Source: Spiroplasma helicoides (lineage in GTDB: Bacteria; Bacillota_I; Bacilli_A; Mycoplasmatales; Mycoplasmataceae). Taken from it: DNA of 64,000 bases. This document shows positions 46,442-56,905 of the stretch, one piece after another. Position numbers and translations under genes: made by a program. The number at the start of each line of letters is the position of its first letter. Positions within the stretch are counted from its first letter, which is position 1. The notes beneath the pieces are model-generated. The model was not told the DNA's origin. It worked only from the letters and a program-made list of their open reading frames with translations, and ran no database searches. Location of the stretch: positions 682,001-746,000 of the forward strand of contig NZ_CP017015.1 in NCBI RefSeq assembly GCF_001715535.1. The letters are read 5' to 3'.

Positions 46442-46963
46442 TTATTGAGTAAATATAGGTAGAAACTCTTTAAAAAAAACATCAAATTCATCAAAAAACA
46501 TATAATCAGTTATTTTGCAAGATTGTTTAGTTATATTTTTATACTTAAGAATTTCAACATATATATTAAATTGATTTGGATCTAGAGTATCTAAAAATCT
46601 AATTGGTGTTGATTGTATTGGTTGTTCCATTTTACTCAACCCCATTACACTATCTTTATTTAAATAAACATCCAAAATTCTTTCTACTTCTTGACTTGAC
46701 TTATCATCAAGGGTTATACACCATGAAGCATTAGTTGTGTTTTCTGCTCTATACAGAATATTGTTGGTATTGAAAGTTAAAAAAAAATTAAAAACCTTGA
46801 AATTTTTATTCATAAAACTAATTTTATAAATTTCTCTTATTACACGCATTGAGTTTTTCGCTTCAAACTTTACATCTTGAGGTAAATAAAACTCAATACT
46901 GGTGCAACCACATTCTTTCAAATAATTGTATATATCTTTTAATTTTTCTTTTTTATTAATCAT
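46442..46963 (-). CDS. Unknown small protein upstream of glyA
   Basis: 173 residues after AGGGTG. Mixed alpha/beta, no signal or TM helix: an acidic and basic N-terminus, a hydrophobic core near residues 45-75 (FKVFNFFLTFNTNNILY), and several cysteines (CGCTSIEF, SWCITLDD, KQSCKITD). No motif recognised. Confidence 0.75.
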   Translation of the reverse strand: MINKKEKLKDIYNYLKECGCTSIEFYLPQDVKFEAKNSMRVIREIYKISFMNKNFKVFNFFLTFNTNNILYRAENTTNASWCITLDDKSSQEVERILDVYLNKDSVMGLSKMEQPIQSTPIRFLDTLDPNQFNIYVEILKYKNITKQSCKITDYMFFDEFDVFFKEFLPIFTQ

Positions 46964-47059
46964 ATCAACACCCTATTATCATTAAACAAACTAGTTATAT
47001 ATTCTTAATTTATCATAAATAATCTTTTTAGTTAAAGGTTATTAAAAATTTCTACTACT

Positions 47060-47893
47060 CTATTTTTGTTCGCTTTGAGCTTTTACTTCTGTTACCTCAA
47101 CATCATATTCATTTAAATATTGGTAATATTTTTTCTCAACAATTTTGTTGTTTGCATAGTTATATAAATAAGTAATACCAACCATTAAACCAAATACTCC
47201 AAAGAAAGTTAAAATGAATATAGCATAACCAGGAAGTCCAAACTGATCTTTGTGAATATTTAAGAAGAAATATGGATAATATATATCTTTATTTTTTCCT
47301 AGTGAGTCTACATACTCATATATTGATCTATCCATACTTGATCATCTTAACTCACCTTTGGCCATTGCCATTACACAATAACTCAAGATTATAGTAAATG
47401 GTATTCAAAATTTTTTAGTAAAAAATAAGTTTAAATTAACTTTTCTTTTTCTTGGCATTAAAAATATTACATAACATACAAAAGCTATTGGCATAATTAT
47501 GTGATTCATTATAGAACACAATACTCCAACAATATCTTTTGGAAATCCACTAACTGGTGTTAAAACCAAGTTATAAACTAAACAAGTTATAGTTATCAAT
47601 ATAGAAAGAGTCATAGCAGATGTATAACTTGTTCCTTTTGTAAGACCTTCTTTTTTGCAATTTATAGATGCATTGATAAATCATACTTGACAAAATATAT
47701 TTGACAATAAAGTAAATGTTGTAAAGTGTTCAATTGTTGCTAATTCATTATTTCCATGATACATCAATTGAGTATCAGAACCATAATTTGAATTATCAAT
47801 TAACTTATAAACTCATTGACCATAAACAGCGATAATTGATAAAACGGCAAATAAAATTTTATATATAAGTAAATTATTTGTGTACTTTTTCAT
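47060..47893 (-). CDS. Polytopic membrane protein, Pr6Pr/DUF1600-like
   Basis: 277 residues with UGA as Trp, starting after AAGGGG. Six to seven TM helices. HFTTFTLLSNIFCQVWF near residue 55 and IMNHIIMPIAFVCYVIFLMPRK resemble the 'FFTxxSNxL' and 'HxxxP' motifs of Pr6Pr/DUF1600 six-TM proteins common in Mollicutes. The C-terminus is charged and Gln/Glu/Lys-rich. Function of that family is unknown. Family assignment is from memory of the motif. Confidence 0.7.
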
Positions 47894-47977
47894 ATAGACC
47901 CCTTTTTATAAATTATATTAATAATTAGAATATTTCTAGAATTAAAAATTCTTATTAAAATGATACCATTTTACTAA

Positions 47978-48009
47978 AAAAAAATACTTTTAAATAAAAG
48001 TATTTTTTT
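47978..48009. terminator. AT-rich terminator hairpin
   Basis: AAAAAAATACTTTT and its complement (14 bp) around AAAT, with A and T tracts on both sides. It lies between the start of the 47060-47893 gene and the S1-domain gene, where it would terminate the latter. Confidence 0.65.
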
Positions 48010-48127
48010 AAAAAAATGCACAATTTTATTTATTAAATATGTTTTTGAATTATTTGCTATTAACTACAAAATGTTAAAGTAACTAATTAAAAAATATTTT
48101 TATTTATAAAGTGCTTATTTTAGTTGA

Positions 48128-48358
48128 CTAAACTCTTTTTAAAGAAATTTTAGCTTGACTTTTTGGTTCGTCAATTGAAATTACATATCCATCTAATTTT
48201 TGCCCAACACTTAAGTGATCTGCAACATCTGATACATAACCATCTGTAATTTCTGAAATGTGGATAAGTCCTTTGTAAGACTTACCATCAATAACAGCGT
48301 CACAGAAAGCACCAAAATTCACAATGTTAGTAATAGTTACTTGTACAATTTGTCCCAT
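48128..48358 (-). CDS. S1-domain RNA-binding protein
   Basis: 76 residues forming a single S1 domain: MGQIVQVTITNIVNFGAFCD, GKSYKGLIHISEI and SVGQKLDGYVISIDE, ending in AKISLKRV. Such stand-alone S1 proteins (YugI/general stress protein 13 type) bind RNA or ribosomes. Start follows AAGGAG; stop is UAG. No Trp. The genes on both sides are far enough away that it is probably monocistronic. Confidence 0.88.
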   Translation of the reverse strand: MGQIVQVTITNIVNFGAFCDAVIDGKSYKGLIHISEITDGYVSDVADHLSVGQKLDGYVISIDEPKSQAKISLKRV

Positions 48359-48486
48359 TAATAATTCTCCTTTACTTTATAACTATACACCCTTTTTAAT
48401 ATTTAATATATACATTTATCAATTAATTTTGATAATATTTTCCATAATTAACTAAACTATTTCTTTTTATACTTTACTAAAAGAAA

Positions 48487-48930
48487 TTAAAAATTATAAG
48501 GATAATTTTTAATCAAAAACTCCTTCCAACCTGGATTTGGACTATGTTTTGGATAAATTTTTCAAAACTCATTTTGGGATTCTTTATAGCTTTTACCACC
48601 AATTAATTTATTTCTCACCATATACATAAATACAATTGATGGGCTTCTATTTACACCTCATAAGCAATGAACATAAATTTGCTTACTATTAATATTTTTT
48701 TCAATTTCAGATATTGCATCATTTATAGTTTCTATTTGCATATCCTTTAAATTAGAATAATCTTCAAATTTGTAATAAAAAACTCCTTTTTGATTATCTT
48801 TAAAGATATCTAGAATATTATTTGAACCATCAGAATAAAATAACTCTTCAGCACAACATAATCTAAGTTCAGTGCCTTTAGGAGTGCTATGCTGATCACC
48901 TAAATATAAATTATCTACAATTTTTTTCAT
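48487..48930 (-). CDS. Dual-specificity-phosphatase-like protein
   Basis: 147 residues. The Cys-based phosphatase signature reads VHCLWGVNRSP (HCx5R), with the Trp encoded by UGA, near residue 90. The N-terminal IVDNLYLGDQ is the usual start of dual-specificity phosphatases, and an Asp in the FEDYSNL loop is a candidate general acid. It may remove phosphate from Ser/Thr/Tyr proteins or a small molecule. The start at 48930 has the better spacing to GAGG than the ATG at 48936. Confidence 0.85.
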
Positions 48931-49070
48931 ATACATTTCCTCTACATAAGTATTTTATTATTAAATTTTAATTTTCTATTTTCTTTTTTTATTTCTTTAT
49001 ATGTTACTTATTAAAATGTAAAATATTTTATGATAATAAGTAATAAAAAATAGTGTTTGGAGGTATTGTT

Positions 49071-50306
49071 ATGCAACTCGATTTTATTTGCCCAAAATGT
49101 GGTAATCATATTAATGAAGAAGATTTTGAACAAAGTGAAAAAAGCTTAAATAATTTACAAGAATTTTTAAATTCTAAAAAAGAAGAGTTTAAAGAAATAT
49201 TAAAAAAAGAGTTATATAAAAGTTTTGAAGAAGCAAAAAGAAAAGATATTGAGCTAGAATTATCAAAACAAAAAGAGAGTTTTAACAAGCAAATAAGTAA
49301 CCTAGAAAAAGAAATGCAGTTACTAGAGTCAAAAAAAGAGTTAGAAATCAATGATATAAACAAAAAATCAGAAATAGAAATTGCTAAACTTGAGCTTAAA
49401 ATAAATGATTTTAACAAAAATAAAGAAAGTGAAATAGAAAAAGCCAAGTTTAGTGTTAAAGAAGAGTATCAAAAGTTAATAGAATCAAATTTAAATAAAA
49501 TACTAGAATTAGAAAAAATAAATATTAATTTAAAAGCTAATATTGATAATATTGAAAATTTAAATAAATTAGATATTCTACGAGAAAAAGAGAATTTAAG
49601 AAATGAATATGAAAATAAGTTAAATATGCTAAACAATCAAATTAATGAACTAAAAGAAGCTAATTTACAGTTTAAGGTTATTCAAAACAAAACTAAGGGA
49701 GAAAATTTTGAACATGATGTTGAGGGAGAATTAAGAAAAGTTTTTGTTAATGACATAATAGAAAAAATAACTAGTCAATCAAAAAAAGCAGATTATTTGC
49801 AAACAATAAAAGAAGAAAATAAAGTGTTAGGTAAAATTGTTTATGAAGTGAAAAATGCAGAATGAAGTAATTCTTGAGAAAAAAAACTTATTGAAGATAT
49901 GACAAAAGAAGGTTCGCAATATGGAATTTTAGTTGCAACTAGTTTCAACGATAAATACAGAGGTATACCATTTAAAGTATCTGATTTTAGTTCAAATATA
50001 TATCTAACCGATCCAGATAGTTTTACCTTCGTTGGTAATATTATAAGAACTCTTATAATCACGCAAGCAAGACTAGAAGAAAAGTATGGATCTAATGATA
50101 ATAATGAAAAAATTAAAAGATTTATAGATTGAAAAAATACTACTTTTAATACAATTTCAAAATTATTTGAAGATCAATTCAAGAGAATTGAGGATTCAGA
50201 GAACTCAATTTCTAAAAAAGTCGATGAAATAAGAATAGCAAGAGAAAAAATTTATTCAAACTGAATTAAAGTGGTTAAAAACTTTATTGAGGCGCTAAAC
50301 ATATAA
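49071..50306 (+). CDS. DUF2130-like protein: zinc-ribbon start, coiled coil, nuclease-fold domain
   Basis: 411 residues with UGA as Trp, starting 7 bases after GGAGG. An N-terminal CPKCGNHI could bind metal with other residues. A long coiled coil fills about residues 20-210. Then KTKGENFEHDVEGEL, KADYLQ and YEVKNAEWSNSW recall the D-ExK core of the PD-(D/E)xK fold found in DUF2130, with GSQYGILVATSF after it. Another short helix ends the protein. A DNA-processing role is possible but unproven for the family. Confidence 0.85.
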
Positions 50307-50336
50307 AAAATCAGCTTTCGCTGATTTTTTATATGT
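50299..50336. terminator. Perfect 17-bp bidirectional terminator
   Basis: 50299-50315 pairs with 50320-50336 around TTTC, with six A and six T in the arms. It overlaps the stop codons of two convergent genes (stops at 50304 and 50336). Confidence 0.85.
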
Positions 50337-52327
50337 TAGTCCATCAAACCTGCTTCATATAGTTTTTTAAAGTGACCTTCTTTATTTTTTAATTCATCAA
50401 ATGTTCCTATTTGAACTACTCCTTGGTCTCTACCTAAAACTATAATTTTATCAACATTTTTAATAGTAGATAATCTATGTGCGATAGAGATGCTTGTTCT
50501 ACCAACCATTAATTTATCTAATTCTTTTTGAATTTCTTTTTCAACAATATTATCTAAGGCACTTGTTGCTTCATCTAAAATTAATAGTTGTGGATTTTTT
50601 AAAAACATTCTTGCAATAACAAGTCTTTGTTTTTGTCCTCCAGATAACATAAATCCTCTTTCACCTAATATAGTGTTATATCCTTCAGGTCAAGTCATAA
50701 CTAAATCATGTAGATTAGCTTTTTTGGCAGATTCAATTGCTTCGTCATCAGTTGCATCAAATCTTCCATACTTGATGTTATCAAGGACATTACCATATAA
50801 AATTTGTGGTTCTTGTTCAACATATCCAACTTTATCTAAATAACTTGCCATATTTGCATTTCTTAGATCAACATCGTTATTAATTAAAACTCTTCCTTTA
50901 CTTGGATCATAAAATCTTAGTAATAATTTTGAAATTGTTGATTTTCCAGCTCCAGTTTCCCCAACAAAAGCATAACTTTTTCCTTTTTCAAAGGTAAAAC
51001 TGAAATCTGGTAGTATAACTTTTTCAGGTTTTTCAGGATAACTGAATTCAACTTTATCAAAAATTATGTCTCCATTAATATCATTTATTTTTATTCCACT
51101 ATCTTTGTCATAACTTATATTTAAAATTGATTTAGATGCTAGTATTTCATTTATTCTTGTTGAACTTGTTGATGCTTGCACTAGACCAGCAACCATTCTT
51201 GTTGTTTGCATAATCGGTCCAACCATTGTACCAACCCCACTAATAAATGAAGATAAAGTAATTGCTAGATAACTCGGGTTATCGTAGTAAATCAAAGCTG
51301 CTGCAATAACAATAACTATTTGTATAGAACTAACACCAACAGTTAAAATTGTTACAACTGTTGATTGAACTCTTATTAGAGCCCTTGTTTTGATACTATA
51401 GTCTTTATGAACTTCTTTGAAACGTTCTGTCTCATAATTTTCAGTTCCGGATGCTTTTATAAGTCTTATGGTTGATATCCTATCAGTAACATCACCATTT
51501 ATTATTGTTATTGATTTTCTGACTTTTGTGGCAATTTTTTTAATTATTCCAAAAGTAGTAAATAAGACTATAAAAATTGTTGCCATTAATACTAAAACTA
51601 CCAATGTTAAGTAACCATCAATCGTTAATAAGGTTGCAAGAGAACCAAAAAATGTAAATAAGGCAGAAAGTATCAAAACTGGCACTTGTTGCGCTTGATC
51701 TCCAATTATTTGCGTATCTGATACAACTTTTGTTAATATCTCACCAATTTTTTTGTCCGAATAATAACTCATATCTTGTTTCACAAGTCTTTCTAGAGTT
51801 TTATTTCTAAGTTCAATTTCTATGTTTTTACCCATTATTCCAGCAACATAGTTTGTTAAAAATGTTGCTATACCTAAAATAACAAACATAACCAGTTGTA
51901 CATAAATAAAATCCATTCAACCAAGATGTAAACCAAATACATCTGAAAAATAGTTTTTTGAATCTTTTAAATATTCTTCGGTTATATTTCCGTTATCAAT
52001 AATCTTTACATTGTTATCTTTTAAACCACTATTAATAGCTTCTGCATCGACTGTTTTACCTTGTGCTTGGTAACTATGAAAAATTATTAGTGCAGATGTA
52101 GGTGCTAATAAATTTCGCAACATATATTGTATTATTTTTGGACTTAAAACTGTCATTAATGAGGCAATAATTGCTATTATCACTATTGCTATTCCAACTA
52201 AGACATGTCTTTTTAAATAGTGAAAAATTATTTTGAAAAATGATCCCTTTTTCTTACTTTTGAATTTAACGTTTTCAGTATTATCTTTTTTTATGTTATT
52301 ATTTGAATCTTTTTCTAATTCCTTCAT
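50336..52327 (-). CDS. ABC exporter half-transporter (TM domain fused to ATPase)
   Basis: 663 residues with UGA as Trp, starting after AAGGAG. A basic, Asn/Lys-rich N-terminus (1-30) is followed by six TM helices with an extracellular loop of about 60 residues after the first pair. ATPase: Walker A GETGAGKST, signature [10 protein letters not shown], Walker [13 protein letters not shown] and the H-loop IAHRLST. It belongs to the MsbA/LmrA-type exporters for lipids, peptides or drugs. The other two exporters in the window share its NBD almost word for word. Confidence 0.93.
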
Positions 52328-52376
52328 AAAAACTCTCCTTTTCTAGTAAATCTTTATTTTATAAATTAAAGCAAAA

Positions 52377-53024
52377 TTATAAATAATCACCATTTAAGCA
52401 ATTTGTTAATTTTAAAAGTTTTGCTTTTTTATAATTTATTACGGACTTAAAGTGAGTTTTTTTAACTTTTTCAAGTAAATCAATAAAAAAAACTAACTGA
52501 ATAATAAAAAATCGTTTAAATTTTTTACTAATTTTTTTTATAAGTAAAAAAATAGTATTTAAAATATGATTTTTATTTTCTCAAATAATAATTTCTAAAT
52601 ACATTATTAAAACACCCATAAGTATATTGATACCTGCAATTAAAAAATTTAGGATAAAAAATATATCAATGAGCTTTAGTATTCTTATATTACCAAAAGT
52701 TAATATTAAAGGAATATTCATAACCACAAATATCAAAGCTGTATATTTTAAAATAATTTCTTTTTTTATTATTTTTTTAGTTTCATTTATAAGTTCGTTA
52801 AGTGATTGAAAAATATCATAAAAAAAACTTTTTGAAATTACAATTAAGTGCAGTTTCAAAATTTGCATAAAAAACAACGCCAAAAACATCGACATATTCA
52901 CATAAAAATTAGCTTTATTATAAACAATAATCAATGAGGCTAAAATTGTAAAAACAAAAAAAACTAAAGACATCTTTAATGAACAATTACTATTTTTGGA
53001 AATAAATTTAAATCTTTTTGTCAT
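52377..53024 (-). CDS. Unknown membrane protein, four TM helices
   Basis: 215 residues with UGA as Trp, starting after AGAGGT. Four hydrophobic helices between residues of about 15 and 145, then a basic C-terminal tail rich in Lys and Phe. It begins 49 bases upstream of the 50336-52327 exporter gene on the same strand. No family recognised; a helper of the exporter is possible. Confidence 0.72.
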
Positions 53025-53083
53025 ATTTACCTCTTAAATAAAAAATAACACTTAAACTTTACTATATGTATTATAGACTAATC

Positions 53084-53106
53084 ATTATAAAAAAATTTTT
53101 TATAAT
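53084..53106 (-). terminator. AT-only hairpin after the 53120 gene
   Basis: ATTATAAAAAA with its near-complement, 14 bases past the stop at 53120. The sequence is entirely A and T, so chance pairing is likely. Confidence 0.3.
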
Positions 53107-53119
53107 GTGAAATAATGGC

Positions 53120-53896
53120 TTAAAATAGTAAAATTTTATCTGATATTTTTGATATTTCACTAGAAAAATTATTATTATCATTTAAATTATTTATTATTTT
53201 AATTATAAATATAAATTGATAATATATTTCAATAGCTACTTCTAACAAAAATAATACTCCATTTTTGACATCTTCTTTTAAAAATGGTTTCGCCTCATTA
53301 TAAAAATCTATACCATCAATTAAATTAAAGTATTTTTCGATACTTTCAAAAAGTAATTTATAATTACCCCTTTTATCTTCTTTGTAAATATTAAGAATAT
53401 CTAATAAATGTTGCTGGATTATATATAGAACACTTTTTTTATTGTAAAAAACATTATTTTGTATGCAATATCCTATATATTGATCAACTACTGTAAACAT
53501 TCCTTTTCATAAATTATCCACAAGCTTTTTATTAAAATAATCATAACTATCTATCAAATGAGTTTTACAGTCGTTTTCTAAAAACATATCATTGTAAAAA
53601 ATTATATTGTCTGCTGCTTTGAAAACTTTTTCTATTCTTATATTGTAAAAAAAGTATTTTTTATTAAAGTTTTCAGATACTTTTAAAGATTGACTATTCT
53701 TGTTCAAGAAATTTCAAATAATAAAAGGCTGATTTTTTTTATTTAAATAGATATCAATATTTTTTAACTTTTCTAAAAACTCGTTATTTTCAAATATTAT
53801 GCTACATTTTTTTTTGAAATTTGAAAAAAAATGTCTAGATTTTGCATCAAGTATTTTAATCAATCAAACTGCTTTTTTTCTTTTGGCCCTATTTTT
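53120..53896 (-). CDS. Unknown protein with uncertain start, possibly frameshifted
   Basis: The frame is open from 53896 to 53120 (about 258 residues) with UGA as Trp, but no ATG lies between the upstream stop at 53897-53899 and 53500. An ATG at 53916 (MNDLKNKKIGP) opens a different frame that runs to about 53800, across an 8-base T run, before stopping. A one-base change in this run would join it to the main frame. No ribosome site is visible for either. The protein is helical and charged with a hydrophobic stretch (VLFLLEVAIEIYYQFIFIIKII). It may be an intact gene with a non-ATG start or a decaying one. Confidence 0.5.
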
Positions 53897-53988
53897 TTAT
53901 TTTTTAAGTCATTCATAAATAGATTTTAAACATTATTTTGCTTTTTTTATTAATTTATTGCAAAATTACTATGTAGGAGAATAAGTAA

Positions 53989-54831
53989 ATGAAAAATATT
54001 AAAGTTGTTGTTACAGATTTGGATAGTACTTTACTTTATAATGATAAGTTTGCCAATTTAGAGCAAAATAAGTATTTAAAAGAGTTGCAGAATAAAGGCA
54101 TAAAACTAATATTTGCAACAGGAAGAAATTGAATCAAAACAAAAGATTGAGCTTTGGAATTAGAATTAAATAAGTTTGCAAATATTGTAGTTTGTGAAAA
54201 TGGTTCATACATTACAAAAGTAGACAATTTAGAACCAATGATGATTGATTACTTAGAACCAAAAATAGCACAAGATATTTTTAAGCAACTAAACTCTGAA
54301 AATATAAAAGTTTATTTTCAGAAAATAGATGAACAAGATATATTGTATACCAACAAAGTAAATATCTTGAAAAATGAAAACGATGAGGTTAATATTAAAA
54401 ACACTAAAAAGTTGGTTGAAAATATAAATGATATTGCTAGTTTTGAAAAAATAACTTTCTTTTTTTCGCAATTTAAAGCGGATTTAGATATGTATCAAGT
54501 TTTTGATGATATACAAAGTAAATACCATGAAGATATACTAATTGCTTGAGGTTTTTCAGATGATAGAAAAGAAATAGCATATATGATTTCTAATAAAAAT
54601 GCTAATAAAGGTGATAAAACTTTAAAACTTATCGAAAGTCTTGGTTATAAAAATGAAGAAGTGATTTTTTTTGGAGATAGTGGTAATGACATACCTGCAA
54701 TGAAAGTATTTATAAATAGTGTAGCTATGGGTAATGCTGATAATGAGGTTAAAAAAATAGCAAAATACACTACCGATCACTGTGTTGATGGTGGTATTAT
54801 GAATTTCTTGAAAAAAAAATTGGAGTTGTAG
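53989..54831 (+). CDS. Cof-type HAD phosphatase, copy 1
   Basis: 280 residues with UGA as Trp, starting after AGGAG. HAD motif I reads TDLDSTLL at residues 9-16, motif II FATGRN, motif III a Lys near ANKGDKTL, and motif IV FGDSGNDIPAMK with Asp-Asp. The cap domain in the middle puts it in class IIB (Cof). These enzymes remove phosphate from sugar phosphates or flavin-type metabolites. The paralogue starts 3 bases after its stop. Confidence 0.9.
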
Positions 54832-54833
54832 TG

Positions 54834-55661
54834 ATGAAATTAAAAAATATAAAAGTTATAATAACCGATTTAGATGGAACATTATTATTTAATAATAAAT
54901 ATGCTAGTGAAGAACAAAATGAATATTTGATAAATTTACAAAAAAAAGGTATTAAATTAATGATAGCCACAGGAAGAAATTGATTGCAAACAATTGATGT
55001 GGCAAAAACATTAAAAATAGATAAGTTTTTTAATAAAGTATTATGTGACAATGGTGTTTACTTATCAGATGTTAGCTCATTCAATCCAATATTAATTGAT
55101 TTCGTTGATTCAAATGTTGTAAAGGAAATATTTGATAAATTAACCAAAGATAAAATAGCTGTTTTTTTAAAAAACTTTTATAACGAAAATATATTTTTGA
55201 CAAACAGTTTTGGGTTAGAACATAAGTTTTTTTCAAGAGAAAATGAATTGATAAAAAATAATGAATTAAAATTTTTTGAGAATGTAAGTTTTATGTTTTC
55301 TCACTTTCCAATAGACTCGAAATTAAACATTTTTTTTAAAAAATTGAAAGATATATATCAAGAAAATATATCTGTTATTTGAGATTGCGATGATGAAAAA
55401 ACACAAATTCATTACGTAGTTTCAAATATAAGCGCAAATAAAGGAATTAAGTCATTTAAGTTTTTGGAGAGTTTAGGTTATAAAAATGAAGAAATTATTT
55501 TTTTTGGAGATAGTGGTAATGACATACCTGCATTAAAGTTATATAAAAATAGTGTTGCTATGGGAAATTCTTTACAAGAAGTAAAAGATGCAGCTAAATA
55601 CATAACAGATAATTGTCTCGATAATGGTATAATGAATTTTTTAAAAAAATATTTAGATTAA
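54834..55661 (+). CDS. Cof-type HAD phosphatase, copy 2
   Basis: 275 residues. The same layout as the upstream copy: TDLDGTLL, IATGRNWL, ANKGIKSF and FGDSGNDIPALK. The N- and C-terminal thirds are nearly the same as copy 1, but the cap domain (roughly residues 85-185) has diverged, so the two may act on different substrates. No separate promoter is possible in the 2-base gap; it is co-translated with copy 1. Confidence 0.9.
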
Positions 55662-55666
55662 AAAAA

Positions 55667-55684
55667 AATAGAGTTATCTCTATT
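55667..55684. terminator. Terminator between HAD genes and the 55680 gene
   Basis: AATAGAG and CTCTATT arms around TTAT with T runs on both strands. It overlaps the convergent stop codon at 55680. Confidence 0.65.
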
Positions 55685-56822
55685 GTTTTTCATTATATAC
55701 TCATTCAACGTCATTAGCTAGCATGTCAGATTGATAATTACTTAATTTAAATAAACTAGTTAAATAATTTTTATATAAATCTGTGTAAATAAATTTTTTA
55801 AATAAAAATATTTTAAAAATATAAAATAGTTCTAATATTTTTTCATCACTAAATTTTTTGTAATTTATTTTATCAAATTTAGCTTCTTCTAAAATTTTTC
55901 TTATTTTATTTGCTTTGCTATTTATGTCTAATTTATTTTTATTTAATTCTAGAACCTTAGCTTTTAAAGAAATTATTCTTTCTTGATTTAAATCTTCAAT
56001 ATTTATCAAATTTGAAAATAATAATAACTCTGATTCCAAATAAACCACAAGACTTAGATAAGTTGTTCTCATTTTTTCAACTTCATCATTTTTAAACATT
56101 CATTTTGGACTAACATAGTATTGAATAGTTTTTAAATTCATATTTTTAACATAGTGTCTAATATTATGTGAACTTAATTGTGATATTTTTTCTTTATTAA
56201 AGCTTTTTCTTAGTTTATCATTATCAGGTAATTTTCTTACTCTATTCATAAACCAATTTAAAAAAGTAGATATAATTCAAGATAAAATTAAGTTTATCAA
56301 AATTGTTACCATTGTTAACTTCATTGCACTGTATATTGAAAATATAAATATACCATCAGAAACAATTGCAGCAACTATAGAAAGTAGACTTATACTAACA
56401 AAAAGTCTTTCATTTACCAAAGGCACAGAAATAACATAATTAAGTTCTTTTAATTCCTTGGCCTTACGTCTTTTTGATCCTATCAAACCTGTTTTTATAT
56501 TTCAGTCAATTGAAACTTCATCTTTTATATCAATTGTTGCGAATTTATAAATTTTAGATATAACAATGACCGAAACAATAATTACTAAAATTGATGTTAT
56601 CAAATTAGGTATTATAGAAAATGGTTTGCTAGCAGTGATAAACTCAAATATTTTTGTTCCCACTATGTCTGAATATTTATCTACAAAATATGATTTGTCG
56701 TTTTGCATAAATGAATATATTAAACTTATTACTACTAAATGAATAAAAGTTAAAAAAATTAAAAATGAAAATCAAACCAATATTATAATTCTTGCTTTTT
56801 TTATTTCATGTAAATTAAACAT
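55680..56822 (-). CDS. Unknown membrane protein with four TM helices and helical C-terminus
   Basis: 380 residues with UGA as Trp joining several pieces, starting after GGAG. Two TM helices near the N-terminus, a short loop, two more (to about residue 190), then a soluble charged domain of about 190 residues, ending in VEWVYNEKQ. Tight placement between the HAD pair and the second exporter. Family not recognised. Confidence 0.78.
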
Positions 56823-56867
56823 AATACTCCTTATTTGTCATAAACTCCTAAACATTATAACTTAAAA

Positions 56868-56905
56868 AATAAATAAAAAAGGATATTACACCTTTTTTAT
56901 TTATT
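56868..56905 (-). terminator. Terminator of the exporter pair
   Basis: AATAAATAAAAAAGG pairs perfectly with 56891-56905 around an 8-base loop. It overlaps the stop codon of the 56901-58754 gene. Confidence 0.75.

Noticed and set aside
53912-53916. Confident call of a pseudogene for the 53120 gene
   Set aside because: A non-ATG start remains possible, so it is listed as a gene of uncertain start.
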